DNA of 64,000 nt from an uncultured Hungatella sp. (GTDB lineage Bacteria; Bacillota; Clostridia; Lachnospirales; Lachnospiraceae): positions 1 to 64,000 of the forward strand of contig CAJUFP010000003.1 in the NCBI GenBank assembly GCA_910585645.1. The letters are read 5' to 3'. A model generated the notes under the pieces. That model did no database searches. It was not told the DNA's origin and worked only from the letters and a program-made list of their open reading frames with translations. The stretch's first letter is position 1. Each line of letters starts with the position of its first letter. Made by a program: the position numbers and the translations under genes. Below are positions 33,180 to 42,059 of this stretch, in pieces.

Positions 33180-33992
33180 ATGGAAGTTCTGGAAAAGTTT
33201 TGTGAAGCCAAATCGCCAAAATGCTTCTGCGAGGACGCCTTATTTTTATCAGAGCAGTTTATCGCGGTAATTGACGGCGTGACAGCCAAGTCCGATTACT
33301 CCCACAACGGAAAAACCACCGGAAGGCTGGCAGCGGAGATTATCTGTCAGACCATGGAAAAACTGCCGCCGGAAAGCAGCCTTAAGCAGACCATTCACAG
33401 GATCAACCAGGATCTGGAACTGTTTTATAAGGAACATCCGTTCCCCTATGACAGAAAAACCATGGGGCTGCAGGCTGTATGCGTCATTTATTCCAGGCAT
33501 TTCCGCGAAATCTGGATGATCGGAGACTGTCAGGCCAAAGTGGACGGCCGGTTATACGAAAATCCGAAAAAAAGCGATATCATATTAGCCCAGATGAGGG
33601 CCCTGGTGCTGGAAAGCCTCAGGTGCCGCCAGGAAGACAAGAAGGATCCAAAGTATGCCCGGCAGGCCCGGGAAGTAATCCTTCCATGGATCATAAAGGC
33701 CACGGCATTTGCCAATAACAGCGATTCCCCATATGGATATTCCGTTATCAACGGAGACGATATTCCGGAATCCCTGGTAAAAAAAATCAAGCTGGATCAA
33801 CAGCCCCATGAGATAATTTTGGCCAGCGACGGGTATCCTGTGGTGGAGGACACCCTGTCCCTGACAGAAGAAACATTGCAAAAAGTCCTTGATACGGATG
33901 CAGAATGCTGCAGGGTCTATCTCTCTACCAAAGGCGTAAAAGAAGGAAATAAAAGCTTTGATGACAGAACCTATATTCGTTTCAGAATATGA
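33180..33992 (+). CDS. PP2C-fold phosphatase-like protein
   Basis: A 270-residue cytosolic protein with the motif order of PP2C metal-dependent phosphatases: Glu19-Asp20 (FCEDAL), Asp32-Gly33 (AVIDGVTAKS), Gly115-Asp116 (WMIGDCQ), Ser216-Asp217-Gly218 (ILASDGYP) and Asp261-Asp262 (FDDRTYIRF). The four Asp residues are those that usually hold the metal pair, so it should be active. PP2C enzymes mostly act on phosphoproteins, but the position at the head of a transporter and 2H phosphoesterase operon suggests a small phosphomonoester substrate. The start follows GGAAAGGAGGTG. It is 29 bp from the binding-protein gene. Confidence 0.7.
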   Translation: MEVLEKFCEAKSPKCFCEDALFLSEQFIAVIDGVTAKSDYSHNGKTTGRLAAEIICQTMEKLPPESSLKQTIHRINQDLELFYKEHPFPYDRKTMGLQAVCVIYSRHFREIWMIGDCQAKVDGRLYENPKKSDIILAQMRALVLESLRCRQEDKKDPKYARQAREVILPWIIKATAFANNSDSPYGYSVINGDDIPESLVKKIKLDQQPHEIILASDGYPVVEDTLSLTEETLQKVLDTDAECCRVYLSTKGVKEGNKSFDDRTYIRFRI

Positions 33993-34021
33993 TCACCACG
34001 TTATATGAGGAGGAAAACAGA

Positions 34022-35158
34022 ATGAGAAGGAAAACATTATTTGGTATCTGCGCGTTAACCATGGCAATGCTGTGCGGGTGCGGCGCCGGCCAGACAAACG
34101 AAACCGCCGGTGAAGCCCGGACAAGTGCCGGACAGGGCTCAGGGGAAACCAATAAGCAGGAGGCAGGAAGCGGGACAGACATGGATTTAGGCGCGCCCTC
34201 CGGCAAACGGATCGTGGTAGTGTCCAATAATCTTGGAGGCGATAGGGAGGCGTGGCTTAAGGAGAAGGCCGAGGAAGCCGGATTTCAGGTGGAGCTGGTG
34301 CCTTTAGGCGCAGGGGATATCACGGCAAGGGTGATCTCAGAAGTAAACAATCCCACGACCAATGTTGTCTGGGGGCCGTCAGAAGACCAGTTTACTTCCA
34401 TGGTTGCCGCAAACGCGCTGGTGTCATTTACCCCGGACTGGTCAGAGGATGTAAAAGGAATCTCAAAAGAAAACGGGTATTCCTGGCCGTATGAGATTCA
34501 GCCAAAGCTTCTGGTCTGCAACCCTGACGTCTATACCCAGGAGACGGCCCCGAAAAACTGGTCCGATCTGTGGGAAAAAGAAGAGTTCCATGGCAAATAC
34601 GCGGTTCCGGTAACCTTTGACGGCAACACAAACCGGGCGGTCATCGGCGGCATTCTGGCCCAGTATCTTGACCCGGACGGAGAGCTGGGCGTCTCCGATG
34701 AAGGCTGGGCAGCCATAAAAGCATACTTTGATTATGGCTATAAGACTCCTACAGGAGAAGACGATTTTGGCAATATGGCAAGCGGCAAGGTACCCATCAC
34801 CTTTTCCTATGCCTCCGGGTTAAAGACCAAATGCGAGAGCTTTGATATTACGCCGTTAGTCATCTATGCGGAAAACGGGGACCCCACCAATACGAACCAG
34901 ATCGGCGTGGTGGCAAATAAAGACGAAGAAGCAATGGCAGAGTCAAAACGGTTTGTAAACTGGATCGGCAGCGGGGAAGTGATCGGCGCTTACGCGGCGG
35001 CCAATGGCAATATCGTAGCCAACGCAAAGGCGGAAGACCAGATGTCCCCCATTGCCCAGGAAGTAAAAAACAGCTATACCTGGCAGGAAGCCGATTGGAC
35101 CTATATTAATTCCATGATGGATCAGTGGGTTGCCAAGATTCAGCTGGAAATCTATTGA
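34022..35158 (+). CDS. ABC transporter binding lipoprotein, iron(III)/aminoethylphosphonate type
   Basis: A 378-residue solute-binding lipoprotein with signal MRRKTLFGICALTMAMLC and a lipobox ending at Cys near residue 20. It matches the FbpA/PhnS-like group: VVSNNLGGDREAWLKEKAEEAG at the start of the mature domain, then NPTTNVVWGPSEDQF and KNWSDLWEKEEFHGKYAVP. These are read as iron(III), thiamine, phosphoglycerate or 2-aminoethylphosphonate binders. No clear iron-binding tyrosine pair was recognised, and with phosphatase and phosphoesterase neighbours a phosphorylated organic ligand is favoured. GAGGAGG precedes the ATG. Confidence 0.85.
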   Translation: MRRKTLFGICALTMAMLCGCGAGQTNETAGEARTSAGQGSGETNKQEAGSGTDMDLGAPSGKRIVVVSNNLGGDREAWLKEKAEEAGFQVELVPLGAGDITARVISEVNNPTTNVVWGPSEDQFTSMVAANALVSFTPDWSEDVKGISKENGYSWPYEIQPKLLVCNPDVYTQETAPKNWSDLWEKEEFHGKYAVPVTFDGNTNRAVIGGILAQYLDPDGELGVSDEGWAAIKAYFDYGYKTPTGEDDFGNMASGKVPITFSYASGLKTKCESFDITPLVIYAENGDPTNTNQIGVVANKDEEAMAESKRFVNWIGSGEVIGAYAAANGNIVANAKAEDQMSPIAQEVKNSYTWQEADWTYINSMMDQWVAKIQLEIY

Positions 35159-35174
35159 TCAAGGGGAGAAGGTT

Positions 35175-36200
35175 ATGATTCAATTTGAACATATTGAAAT
35201 TCGTTTTGGGGATTTTGTAGCAATCAAAGATTTAAATCTGGAGATTGGAAACGGGGAATTTTTCACATTTCTGGGGCCGTCGGGATGTGGGAAAACCACA
35301 ACCCTGCGGTGTCTGGCCGGCTTTATCAAGCCGACGAAAGGCAGCGTGATTGTTGACGGGGAGGACATTACCTATAAGCCCATTGAAAAACGGGGGATTG
35401 GCATGGTGTTCCAGAGCTATGCCCTGTTTCCCACAATGACTGTGGAAGAAAATATCGTATTTGGCCTGAAAGAAAATAAGTGGGAAAAATCAGCCATTGA
35501 AAAGCGGGTAAAGGAAGTTGCCAGGATGGTCAACCTAACCGATGAGCAGCTGAAAAAGAATGTTGCCGCCCTGTCCGGCGGACAGCAGCAGAGGGTTGCC
35601 ATTGCCAGGGCGCTGGCCTTAAACCCCGGAATCATTGTTCTGGACGAGCCCTTGTCAAATCTGGACGCCAAGTTAAGGAAGTCTCTCAGGGTGGAACTTA
35701 AGAAGATACAGAAGGCTTCCGGAACTACCATGATCTATGTGACCCATGACCAGGAAGAGGCCCTGACCTTGTCCGATAAAATCGCCGTGTTTAACAACGG
35801 CTATGTGGAGCAGATCGGCACTCCCCGGGAAATCTATTATCATCCCGGTTCAGAATTTGTTACCGGTTTTATCGGTGATACCAACCGGTTTACTGAGGAG
35901 GCGGTTAAAAAGATCAACCGGCTTAACGGATGTAAGCTAAATCCCAAAGACCACATCTATATCAGGGTGGAAAACATAAAAGAAAGTCCTGATTCCCTGG
36001 GAGATTCCACGATCAGCGTTGACGCGGCTTTTGAATTGGAGGAATTTTACGGCACCACTACCAGGAGGACATTTTCCTTTGAGGATATGGAGCTGAAAAG
36101 CGTGGATGAGATAAGCCGGTCTTGTCCCCAAAAAGGAGAACGACGGAAGTTATATTTTAAGCCGGAGGATTTGATCATTTTCAGACAAGGAGAGGGGTGA
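35175..36200 (+). CDS. ABC transporter ATPase, iron/phosphonate importer type
   Basis: A 341-residue ATPase. Walker A is GPSGCGKTT at about 34-42, the Q-loop MVFQSYALFPTMTV follows, then signature LSGGQQQR, Walker B IIVLDEPLSNLD and the switch His in YVTHDQEEA. A C-terminal regulatory domain of about 100 residues is present, as in the PotA/FbpC group. AAGGGGAGAAGG precedes the ATG. The 3' end abuts the permease gene, and the two are translationally close. Confidence 0.93.
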   Translation: MIQFEHIEIRFGDFVAIKDLNLEIGNGEFFTFLGPSGCGKTTTLRCLAGFIKPTKGSVIVDGEDITYKPIEKRGIGMVFQSYALFPTMTVEENIVFGLKENKWEKSAIEKRVKEVARMVNLTDEQLKKNVAALSGGQQQRVAIARALALNPGIIVLDEPLSNLDAKLRKSLRVELKKIQKASGTTMIYVTHDQEEALTLSDKIAVFNNGYVEQIGTPREIYYHPGSEFVTGFIGDTNRFTEEAVKKINRLNGCKLNPKDHIYIRVENIKESPDSLGDSTISVDAAFELEEFYGTTTRRTFSFEDMELKSVDEISRSCPQKGERRKLYFKPEDLIIFRQGEG

Positions 36201-36205
36201 TCCAA

Positions 36206-37921
36206 ATGGGAGCAGATAAATACAGGATGCAAAGACGGCTGGGGTTTCTGGTTCTGGCTCTGCTGCTGACATGGCTTATTGGCACATTTCTGATCATGCC
36301 GAACCTGAACCTGCTAAAAGTAACGCTTTTCCCCAATGGGGCGGTTGATGTAAAACCTCTGGCCCAGATCTTTAAGTCGGAGCGGGTCAGAAAGGCGCTG
36401 GTTCATTCCTTTATCCTTGCCGTCAGCCTGACCGTTACGGTAAATGCGTTGGGGATTTTTGAGATATTAGTTTTGGAATATTTTGACATCAGGGGTTCGA
36501 AATGGCTGAACATCGCATACCATTCCCCCTTAATCTGCAACGGAATGGTGCTGGTCACAGCCTATAATTTTATTCTTGGCAGTCAGGGATTTATCACCGC
36601 CAGGCTGATGAATCTGTATCCGGATTTTAACCCATACTGGTTCAGGGGATTTTGGGCCGTACTGCTGGAGATGACCTTTGCGGGAACCACCAACCATATT
36701 ATGTTTGTGCGGGATTCCCTTAAAAATGTAGATTATCAGACCATTGAGGCGGCGCGGAATATGGGAGTAAAAAGCCACAGGATTTTATCCAGGATCGTGC
36801 TTCCCACTTTAAAACCGTCGGTGTTCGCGGCATCCATCCTTACGTTCATAACCGGTATGTCTGCGTTTGCTACGCCCCAGGTTCTGGGCGGGGAAAATTT
36901 TGAGACCCTGAATCCTCTTGTGATGTCATTTTCCCGGACATTGACAACCCGGAACTACGCGGCGATCCTGGCTATCTTTTTGGGGATGGTGTCCATTACC
37001 GTGCTGCTGATTTCCAACTATATAGAAAGCAAAGGAAATTATGTTTCCGTGTCAAAAGTAAAGACGCCTCTGAAAAGGATGAAGATACAGAATCCATATG
37101 TAAACGGAGCGGTAACGGTATTTGCCCATGTAACGGCCCTTGTCCAGACGCTTCCCCTGCTGTTTGTGGCCCTCTTCTCTTTTATGTCCATACAGGATTT
37201 ATATTCGGGGACGATCCGGATCAGCAATTTCTCTTTGAGGAATTACATGCTGGTATTCCGCTCTTCATCAGGCTTAAGACCGATCCTCACCAGCCTGGTC
37301 TATGCCGGATTTGCCGCTGTGATCGTTGTGGCTATGATGCTGTTTATTGGGAGGATATTGACAAAATATCATAACCGGCTTACCGCCTGCCTGGAAGTGG
37401 TACTGCAGATTCCCTGGTTCCTTCCCGCCACCCTGATTGCCCTTGGGCTTATTATGGTATTTGACAGGCCGTCAGTCCTGACTTTTGGAGCCACCCTGAC
37501 AGGCAGCATCTATATTATGCTCATTGGCTATGTGATCAATAAGACGCCGTACACGCTGCGGATGATCAAGGCAGCCTATATGGGGCTTGATCATTCCCTG
37601 GAGGAAGCGGCCAAGAACCTTGGGGCGTCTGCCCTAAAGACGTATGTAAAGATCCTTCTGCCGATCATCTGGCCCACCATATTGTCCGTGTTCCTGCTGA
37701 ACGTAATCGGGCTGCTGGCTGAGTATAATATGTCCGTCTTTTTGTTCCATCCCATGTACCAGCCTTTGGGCGTTGTGCTGAACGCGGCCACAAAAACCGA
37801 CGCGCTTCCGGAAGCGCAGATGCTTACCTTTGTGTATTCCGTGCTGATCATGGCGATCTCAACAGTGATCATCGTGTTTGTATATGGAAAGAAAAACAAG
37901 GCGTTAAAACACCGCCTTTAA
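36206..37921 (+). CDS. Fused ABC permease with two transport domains
   Basis: A 571-residue membrane protein with about twelve helices, a fusion of two BPD_transp_1 permease units as in FbpB or ThiP. Two EAA loops are visible: EAARNMGVKSHRILSRIVLPTLKPS in the first half and EEAAKNLGASALKTYVKILLPIIWP in the second. One protein therefore forms the entire pore. The ATG at 36206 follows AAGGAGAGG; a GTG at 36197 overlapping the ATPase stop is the alternative. The tight spacing argues for equal expression with the ATPase. Confidence 0.9.
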   Translation: MGADKYRMQRRLGFLVLALLLTWLIGTFLIMPNLNLLKVTLFPNGAVDVKPLAQIFKSERVRKALVHSFILAVSLTVTVNALGIFEILVLEYFDIRGSKWLNIAYHSPLICNGMVLVTAYNFILGSQGFITARLMNLYPDFNPYWFRGFWAVLLEMTFAGTTNHIMFVRDSLKNVDYQTIEAARNMGVKSHRILSRIVLPTLKPSVFAASILTFITGMSAFATPQVLGGENFETLNPLVMSFSRTLTTRNYAAILAIFLGMVSITVLLISNYIESKGNYVSVSKVKTPLKRMKIQNPYVNGAVTVFAHVTALVQTLPLLFVALFSFMSIQDLYSGTIRISNFSLRNYMLVFRSSSGLRPILTSLVYAGFAAVIVVAMMLFIGRILTKYHNRLTACLEVVLQIPWFLPATLIALGLIMVFDRPSVLTFGATLTGSIYIMLIGYVINKTPYTLRMIKAAYMGLDHSLEEAAKNLGASALKTYVKILLPIIWPTILSVFLLNVIGLLAEYNMSVFLFHPMYQPLGVVLNAATKTDALPEAQMLTFVYSVLIMAISTVIIVFVYGKKNKALKHRL

Positions 37922-37940
37922 TCAGGAAAGGATATGAACC

Positions 37941-38618
37941 ATGAAGTTGATAAAGGAAATCGATAAGTATAAGTTTGATGAGCAGGGAAATGTACTCCCT
38001 TATTATGGCAATACTATCATCAGTTTTTTAAATCAGAAAGAGGAGCCTATGTATCAGGCCTCCTGCCGGGTGCAGGAACAGATGAAGGAGACTTCCTTTG
38101 CGGACTGCCTGGCGTTTCTTCCGCCCTCATCCTTCCATGTGACCATACAGAGCTTGTGCAGGGTCAGAGATAAGGGAACTCCCCAGTGGCCTGCCTATAT
38201 CCCTGAGGACACAAAATTCAGTCAGGTTGATTCCATACTGAAAAAAAGGGTTGACGCCATCCCGGTTCCTGATGATATTGTGATGATATTTGAGGAGTGC
38301 CTGGTCAATAAACTGGTGGTAAAGCCTTGCGATGAACAGAACCGGGATAAACTGAAAGCGTACCGGGATCAGGTGGCAGAAGCCACCGGAATCCGCCATC
38401 CGTGGCATGATGAATTTAGGTACCACATTTCCCTGAACTATGTGGTCAGGATGCTGGATGAGAAGCAGATTGAGGCCTGCAATTCCTTTTGCGGACATGT
38501 AACGGAAACCCTTAAAAAGGAAGCAAAGCCCTTTAAGCTGTCAAAAGCGGAGTTTGTGATATTTAATGATATGTTTGCTTATGAAACGGATTTGGGGAAA
38601 CGGGGAGAACTGTATTAA
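37941..38618 (+). CDS. 2H phosphoesterase, DUF1868 family
   Basis: A 225-residue protein of the 2H phosphoesterase superfamily, which open or cleave cyclic and linear phosphodiesters with two His-x-Ser/Thr motifs. Both motifs are present: HVT at residues 66-68 (SSFHVTIQSL) and HIS at 162-164 (EFRYHISLNYV). The remaining sequence, including the N-terminal YYGNTIISFLNQ and C-terminal FVIFNDMFAYETDL, matches DUF1868 members. It follows the permease by 19 bp with AGGAAAGGA upstream of the ATG. The likely job is to hydrolyse a phosphodiester brought in by the transporter; the substrate is unknown. Confidence 0.8.
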   Translation: MKLIKEIDKYKFDEQGNVLPYYGNTIISFLNQKEEPMYQASCRVQEQMKETSFADCLAFLPPSSFHVTIQSLCRVRDKGTPQWPAYIPEDTKFSQVDSILKKRVDAIPVPDDIVMIFEECLVNKLVVKPCDEQNRDKLKAYRDQVAEATGIRHPWHDEFRYHISLNYVVRMLDEKQIEACNSFCGHVTETLKKEAKPFKLSKAEFVIFNDMFAYETDLGKRGELY

Positions 38619-38668
38619 CAGATGTGGATCCGCAAGCAGGGGGACCGTTATGGACAGAGTGTGCAGAG

Positions 38669-39352
38669 ATGGGGATGAGGATTGAGATGTGGAATACGGC
38701 GTTTTTGCTCAGCCAGACAGAGCTGCTTGTAAGGATCGGGCTGGCAGGGGTTCTGGGCTGGGTCATCGGAAATGAGAGGCGCAACCGCAATAAGTCCGCC
38801 GGCACCAGAACCCACGCCATTGTGGCTCTGGGCGCGGCTCTTGTGATGGTGGTATCGAAATACGGCTTTTGGGATGTGCCGGACTATGACGCGGCCAGGG
38901 TGGCGGCCCAGGTGGTCAGCGGCGTCAGTTTTCTTGGAGCGGGAATTATCTTTGTGAGAAATAATCTGGTCAACGGGCTTACCACAGCAGCCGGTGTTTG
39001 GGCCACGGCGGGAGTGGGGCTGGCAGTGGGCAGCGGGCTGTATCTCATTGGCATCGCCGCCGCGGTCATGCTGGTGCTGATGCAGATCATGACCCATCAG
39101 ATCGCCTATCTGGCCAGGGAATCCTCCCACGGGGTCATACGGATGACGCTGGTGCAGGAGTCAGGGGCTGTGAAGCGCATGCAAGCGTTTCTGGAAAAGG
39201 CCGGCGTGGCCGTGTCTTCGGTGAAGATACAGAAGACGAAGAAGGAGGAGGTTAAGCTGGAGTTTGAGGTGATCTATCCGTATGGGTATGAGAAGGCGGC
39301 GCTGTTTTCCGATCTGGCGGAGATGGGCGGGGTGGTGATGGTGGGGGAGTAG
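38669..39352 (+). CDS. MgtC/SapB family membrane protein
   Basis: A 227-residue protein with four to five hydrophobic segments in its first 135 residues and a soluble ACT-like C-terminal domain. The MgtC signature is intact: GLAGVLGWVIGNERRNRNKSAGTRTHAIVALGAAL, then VVSGVSFLGAGIIF and GLTTAAGVWATAGVG. MgtC proteins are linked to Mg2+ limitation and F-type ATPase inhibition in pathogens; most others are uncharacterised. The start is uncertain, as no strong ribosome site precedes the ATGs at 38669 and 38675, and a GTG at 38624 is also in frame. It lies only 50 bp after the 2H phosphoesterase and may belong to the same transcript. Confidence 0.88.
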   Translation: MGMRIEMWNTAFLLSQTELLVRIGLAGVLGWVIGNERRNRNKSAGTRTHAIVALGAALVMVVSKYGFWDVPDYDAARVAAQVVSGVSFLGAGIIFVRNNLVNGLTTAAGVWATAGVGLAVGSGLYLIGIAAAVMLVLMQIMTHQIAYLARESSHGVIRMTLVQESGAVKRMQAFLEKAGVAVSSVKIQKTKKEEVKLEFEVIYPYGYEKAALFSDLAEMGGVVMVGE

Positions 39353-39490
39353 TGGATTTGCCCAGGTTGGGATTCGCGCGGATTGGCAGATTTTCTGTTT
39401 ACAATCCGCGCGGATCATGCTATAGTATCTGTACCGGATGATAGAGGGACATAGAAGAACCTGTCATCAGAAAGTTTAACATTCATTTTT

Positions 39491-39511
39491 ACAGGAGAGG
39501 CTTTCTCCTGT
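39491..39511 (+). ncRNA. Leader hairpin of the Rpn transcript, copy 2
   Basis: ACAGGAGA and TCTCCTGT form an 8-bp stem. Relative to copy 1 one G-C pair has become A-T by changes on both arms, and an extra outer A-T pair is gained. The rest of the 344-bp gap 39353-39696 holds the repeated promoters. Confidence 0.4.
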
Positions 39512-39696
39512 GCCGTCTGGCTAAAGTATCTGAATATCAGCCTGTTATCAGGCAGGATTTCAAAGGAATATGGGAATAAGTAATGGAAAAATAAATACAA
39601 GAAATAAATACACAGCAGAAATTTATTGTCCGGGAAGGGAAAAGAAGATATAATAAAGACAGTTCTTGTATGTCTCCTGCAAAAAAGGAGGCAGGT

Positions 39697-40638
39697 GTGA
39701 AGAGACAGAAGAAAAGAGGAAGCGGGAAAAAAGGGACGGGCAGAAAACCGACAGACAGAAGGCGGGATGCCATTGTTCCTGCACAGGCTGGGGAGAACTA
39801 CCCTATGGAGGACCGGGCGCTGAAGGAGGCGGCGCGGTTTATGGGGGAGGAGCTGCTGCCCCTTTTGGGGGTGGAAGGCACTGTGAGGCGGGCAAGCCCT
39901 ACGGAGGCCGTGTTTCTGGAGGTGGGGGATTTCCTGGCGGATTTTAACTATGAGATGACAGACGGAACCTGGAAACATCTGGAGTTTGAGAGTGACAGCC
40001 TGTCTGTGGAGGATCTACGGAGATTTCGGGCCTATGAGGCGGTGGTCAGTTACAAGTACGGGGTTGATGTGTGTACGTATGTGGTGTGTACGGCCAAGAC
40101 AAAGGTGATAAAAAGCTGCCTGGTACAGGGGAAGAATACGTATCGGGTAGAAGTGCTGCGGATGAAGGATTACAATGCGGATGAGATCATCCGAAAGGTG
40201 GAGGAGAAACAGAAGGCGGGGGAGAGGCCGGGGCGTGAGGAACTGCTGAAAGTGCTTTTGACTTCTCTGATGGACGGTGAGATGAGCCAGGAGCTGAGGG
40301 TGAAGAGAAGCCTTGGGATCTTACAGAGGGAGCAGGAGCATGTGGAAAAGGGACAGATGGTGCCGATGCAGTCGGTGCTGTACGCTTTGGCCATGAAAGT
40401 GCTGACAAAAGATGAGATAAAAAAGGTAAAGGAGATGATGACAATGACGCTGCTGGGGCAGATGTTGATGGAGGATGGGATAGAGAAAGGGATAGCGAAA
40501 GGGATAGAAAAAGGCGAATTTAAAGCTATCCAGGAACTGATTCGCGACGGCCTGCTGTCCATGGAGACGGCGGCAGCCAGAAAACATATGACTGTGGAGG
40601 AGTTTAAGGAAAAGCTTAAGGAGCTGAATCTGAGTTAG
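39697..40638 (+). CDS. Rpn-family PD-(D/E)XK nuclease / putative transposase, copy 2
   Basis: A 313-residue protein, identical to copy 1 over almost its whole length. It differs by an insertion of eight residues in the GIEKG region, encoded by three 12-bp repeats (40477-40512, GIEKGIAKGIEKG), and a few C-terminal changes. Start chosen as GTG 39697 after AAGGAGG. The nuclease residues (LADFNYEM, HLEFESD) are intact, so both copies are probably functional. It converges on argG with a hairpin terminator between. Confidence 0.85.
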   Translation: MKRQKKRGSGKKGTGRKPTDRRRDAIVPAQAGENYPMEDRALKEAARFMGEELLPLLGVEGTVRRASPTEAVFLEVGDFLADFNYEMTDGTWKHLEFESDSLSVEDLRRFRAYEAVVSYKYGVDVCTYVVCTAKTKVIKSCLVQGKNTYRVEVLRMKDYNADEIIRKVEEKQKAGERPGREELLKVLLTSLMDGEMSQELRVKRSLGILQREQEHVEKGQMVPMQSVLYALAMKVLTKDEIKKVKEMMTMTLLGQMLMEDGIEKGIAKGIEKGEFKAIQELIRDGLLSMETAAARKHMTVEEFKEKLKELNLS

Positions 40639-40686
40639 AGGGTATTTCCGGAGATATGCCGTCAGAATTTATCCGGGAAGAAAACA

Positions 40687-40748
40687 GGGGGTTCGCTTTT
40701 CTGTTTGAATCGCAGACAAATGATCCAAACAGAAGAGGGAACCCCTTT
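40687..40748. terminator. Terminator between the Rpn copy 2 and argG
   Basis: GGGGTTCGCTTTTCTGTTTG and its imperfect inverse, ending GGGAACCCC, form a long stem followed by TTT. It serves mainly the minus-strand argG gene, where A-rich plus-strand sequence would give a U-run. Confidence 0.65.
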
Positions 40749-40758
40749 AAAAGAGCGA

Positions 40759-41976
40759 TTATTTCCCGGCCTCAGCCATCTTCATGGCCCGGACCTTTAA
40801 GGGAAGGCCAAACAGGGTGATAAAACCGTCGGCGTCGTGGTGGTCGTACAGCTCTCCGGTGGTGAAGGACGCCAGGGACTCACTGTACAGGGAGTAGGGG
40901 GAGGTGGTGCCGGCTTTGATGATGTTGCCTTTGTAGAGCTTGAATTTTACCTCTCCGGTTACATACTGCTGGGTGGATTCCACGAAAGCCTGGACAGCTT
41001 CCCTCAGGGGAGTGAACCATTTTCCCTCATATACGATCTGGGCCATCTTGTTGCCCATATCCTTCTTGGTCTCCATGGTGGCCCGGTCTAAGACCAGCTC
41101 CTCCAGCTGCTGGTGAGCCTCCATGAGGATGGTTCCGCCCGGAGTTTCGTACACGCCCCGGGACTTCATGCCCACCACCCGGTTTTCCACGATATCCACA
41201 ATGCCGATGCCGTGCTTTCCGCCCAGCTCATTGAGCTTGCGGATAATGTCGGAGACTTTCATCTTCTCACCGTTGACGCTTACGGGGATGCCCTTTTCAA
41301 AGGTCATGGTCACGTACTCTGCCTCATCCGGGGCTTTTTCCGGTGTTACGCCCAGAACCAGGAGATGGTCGTAGTTAGGTTCGCTGGCCGGGTCTTCCAG
41401 CTCCAGGCCCTCATGGCTGATGTGCCATAAGTTCCGGTCCCGGCTGTAGCTGCTGTCCGCGGAGAAGGGCAGATGGATGCCGTGCTGTTTGCAGTATTCA
41501 ATCTCATCCTCCCGGGACTGCATGGTCCAGATATCGGTCATACGCCAGGGGGCGATGATCTTTAAGTCCGGAGCCAGGGCTTTGATACCCAGCTCAAAAC
41601 GGATCTGGTCGTTACCCTTGCCGGTGGCTCCGTGGCAGATGGCGGACGCCCCCTCCTTGCGGGCGATCTCCACCAGCCGCTTGGCAATGGCCGGGCGGGC
41701 CATGGAGGTGCCTAACAGGTATTTGTTCTCATATACGGCTCCTGCCTGGACACAGGGGATGATATAGTTGTCGCAGAAATCGTCTACCAGGTCCTCAATG
41801 TATAATTTGGAAGCGCCGGATAATTTAGCCCTTTCCTCCAGGCCGTCCAGTTCGCTTCCCTGGCCGCAGTCAATACAGCAGCAGATCACTTCATAATCAA
41901 AGTGCTCTTTTAACCACGGGATGATGGCCGTGGTGTCCAGACCGCCGGAATAGGCTAATACTACTTTCTCTTTCAT
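40759..41976 (-). CDS. argG: Argininosuccinate synthase
   Basis: A 405-residue cytosolic enzyme joining citrulline and aspartate with ATP to give argininosuccinate. The N-terminal ATP pyrophosphatase loop [21 protein letters not shown] is canonical. The central [17 protein letters not shown] and [14 protein letters not shown] are ArgG hallmarks. Length is normal. The ATG at 41976 follows GGAGGATACC. The gene diverges from argCJBD across a 253-bp region with ArgR-box-like sites. argH is not in this window. Confidence 0.97.
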   Translation of the reverse strand: MKEKVVLAYSGGLDTTAIIPWLKEHFDYEVICCCIDCGQGSELDGLEERAKLSGASKLYIEDLVDDFCDNYIIPCVQAGAVYENKYLLGTSMARPAIAKRLVEIARKEGASAICHGATGKGNDQIRFELGIKALAPDLKIIAPWRMTDIWTMQSREDEIEYCKQHGIHLPFSADSSYSRDRNLWHISHEGLELEDPASEPNYDHLLVLGVTPEKAPDEAEYVTMTFEKGIPVSVNGEKMKVSDIIRKLNELGGKHGIGIVDIVENRVVGMKSRGVYETPGGTILMEAHQQLEELVLDRATMETKKDMGNKMAQIVYEGKWFTPLREAVQAFVESTQQYVTGEVKFKLYKGNIIKAGTTSPYSLYSESLASFTTGELYDHHDADGFITLFGLPLKVRAMKMAEAGK

Positions 41977-42024
41977 AATTGGTATCCTCCTGAAGGTTGT
42001 AACATTCATTTTTAGACTTTCCTT

Positions 42025-42053
42025 ACTATAAACCATATTGTTGGAAAATGCAA
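42025..42053 (-). promoter_or_regulatory. argG promoter
   Basis: On the minus strand TTGCAT (42053-42048) and TATAGT (42030-42025) are 17 bp apart. ArgR-box-like half sites lie just downstream (ATTCATTTTT on the plus strand at 42004-42013) and upstream. Confidence 0.65.
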
Positions 42054-42059
42054 GGTGTA

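Larger units (their letters stand above)
39376..40638 (+). repeat. Duplicated Rpn unit, copy 2
   Basis: Second copy of the unit at 30610-31847, in the same orientation 8.77 kb away. It starts at the same base and keeps the palindrome (39376-39385 with 39402-39411), the distal promoter (TTTACA 39398, TATAGT 39421) and the proximal promoter (TTGTCC 39626, TATAAT 39649). It carries a 24-bp in-frame insertion near the 3' end. Confidence 0.9.

Noticed and set aside
32969..33289. N-terminal extension of the AraC regulator to 33289
   Set aside because: The extension overlaps the divergent PP2C gene, has no AraC similarity and the ATG at 32968 has a ribosome site.
33989..34021. Earlier start for the phosphonate-type binding protein at 33989
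   Set aside because: The ATG at 34022 follows GAGGAGG and begins a proper lipoprotein signal; the earlier start adds a polar leader.
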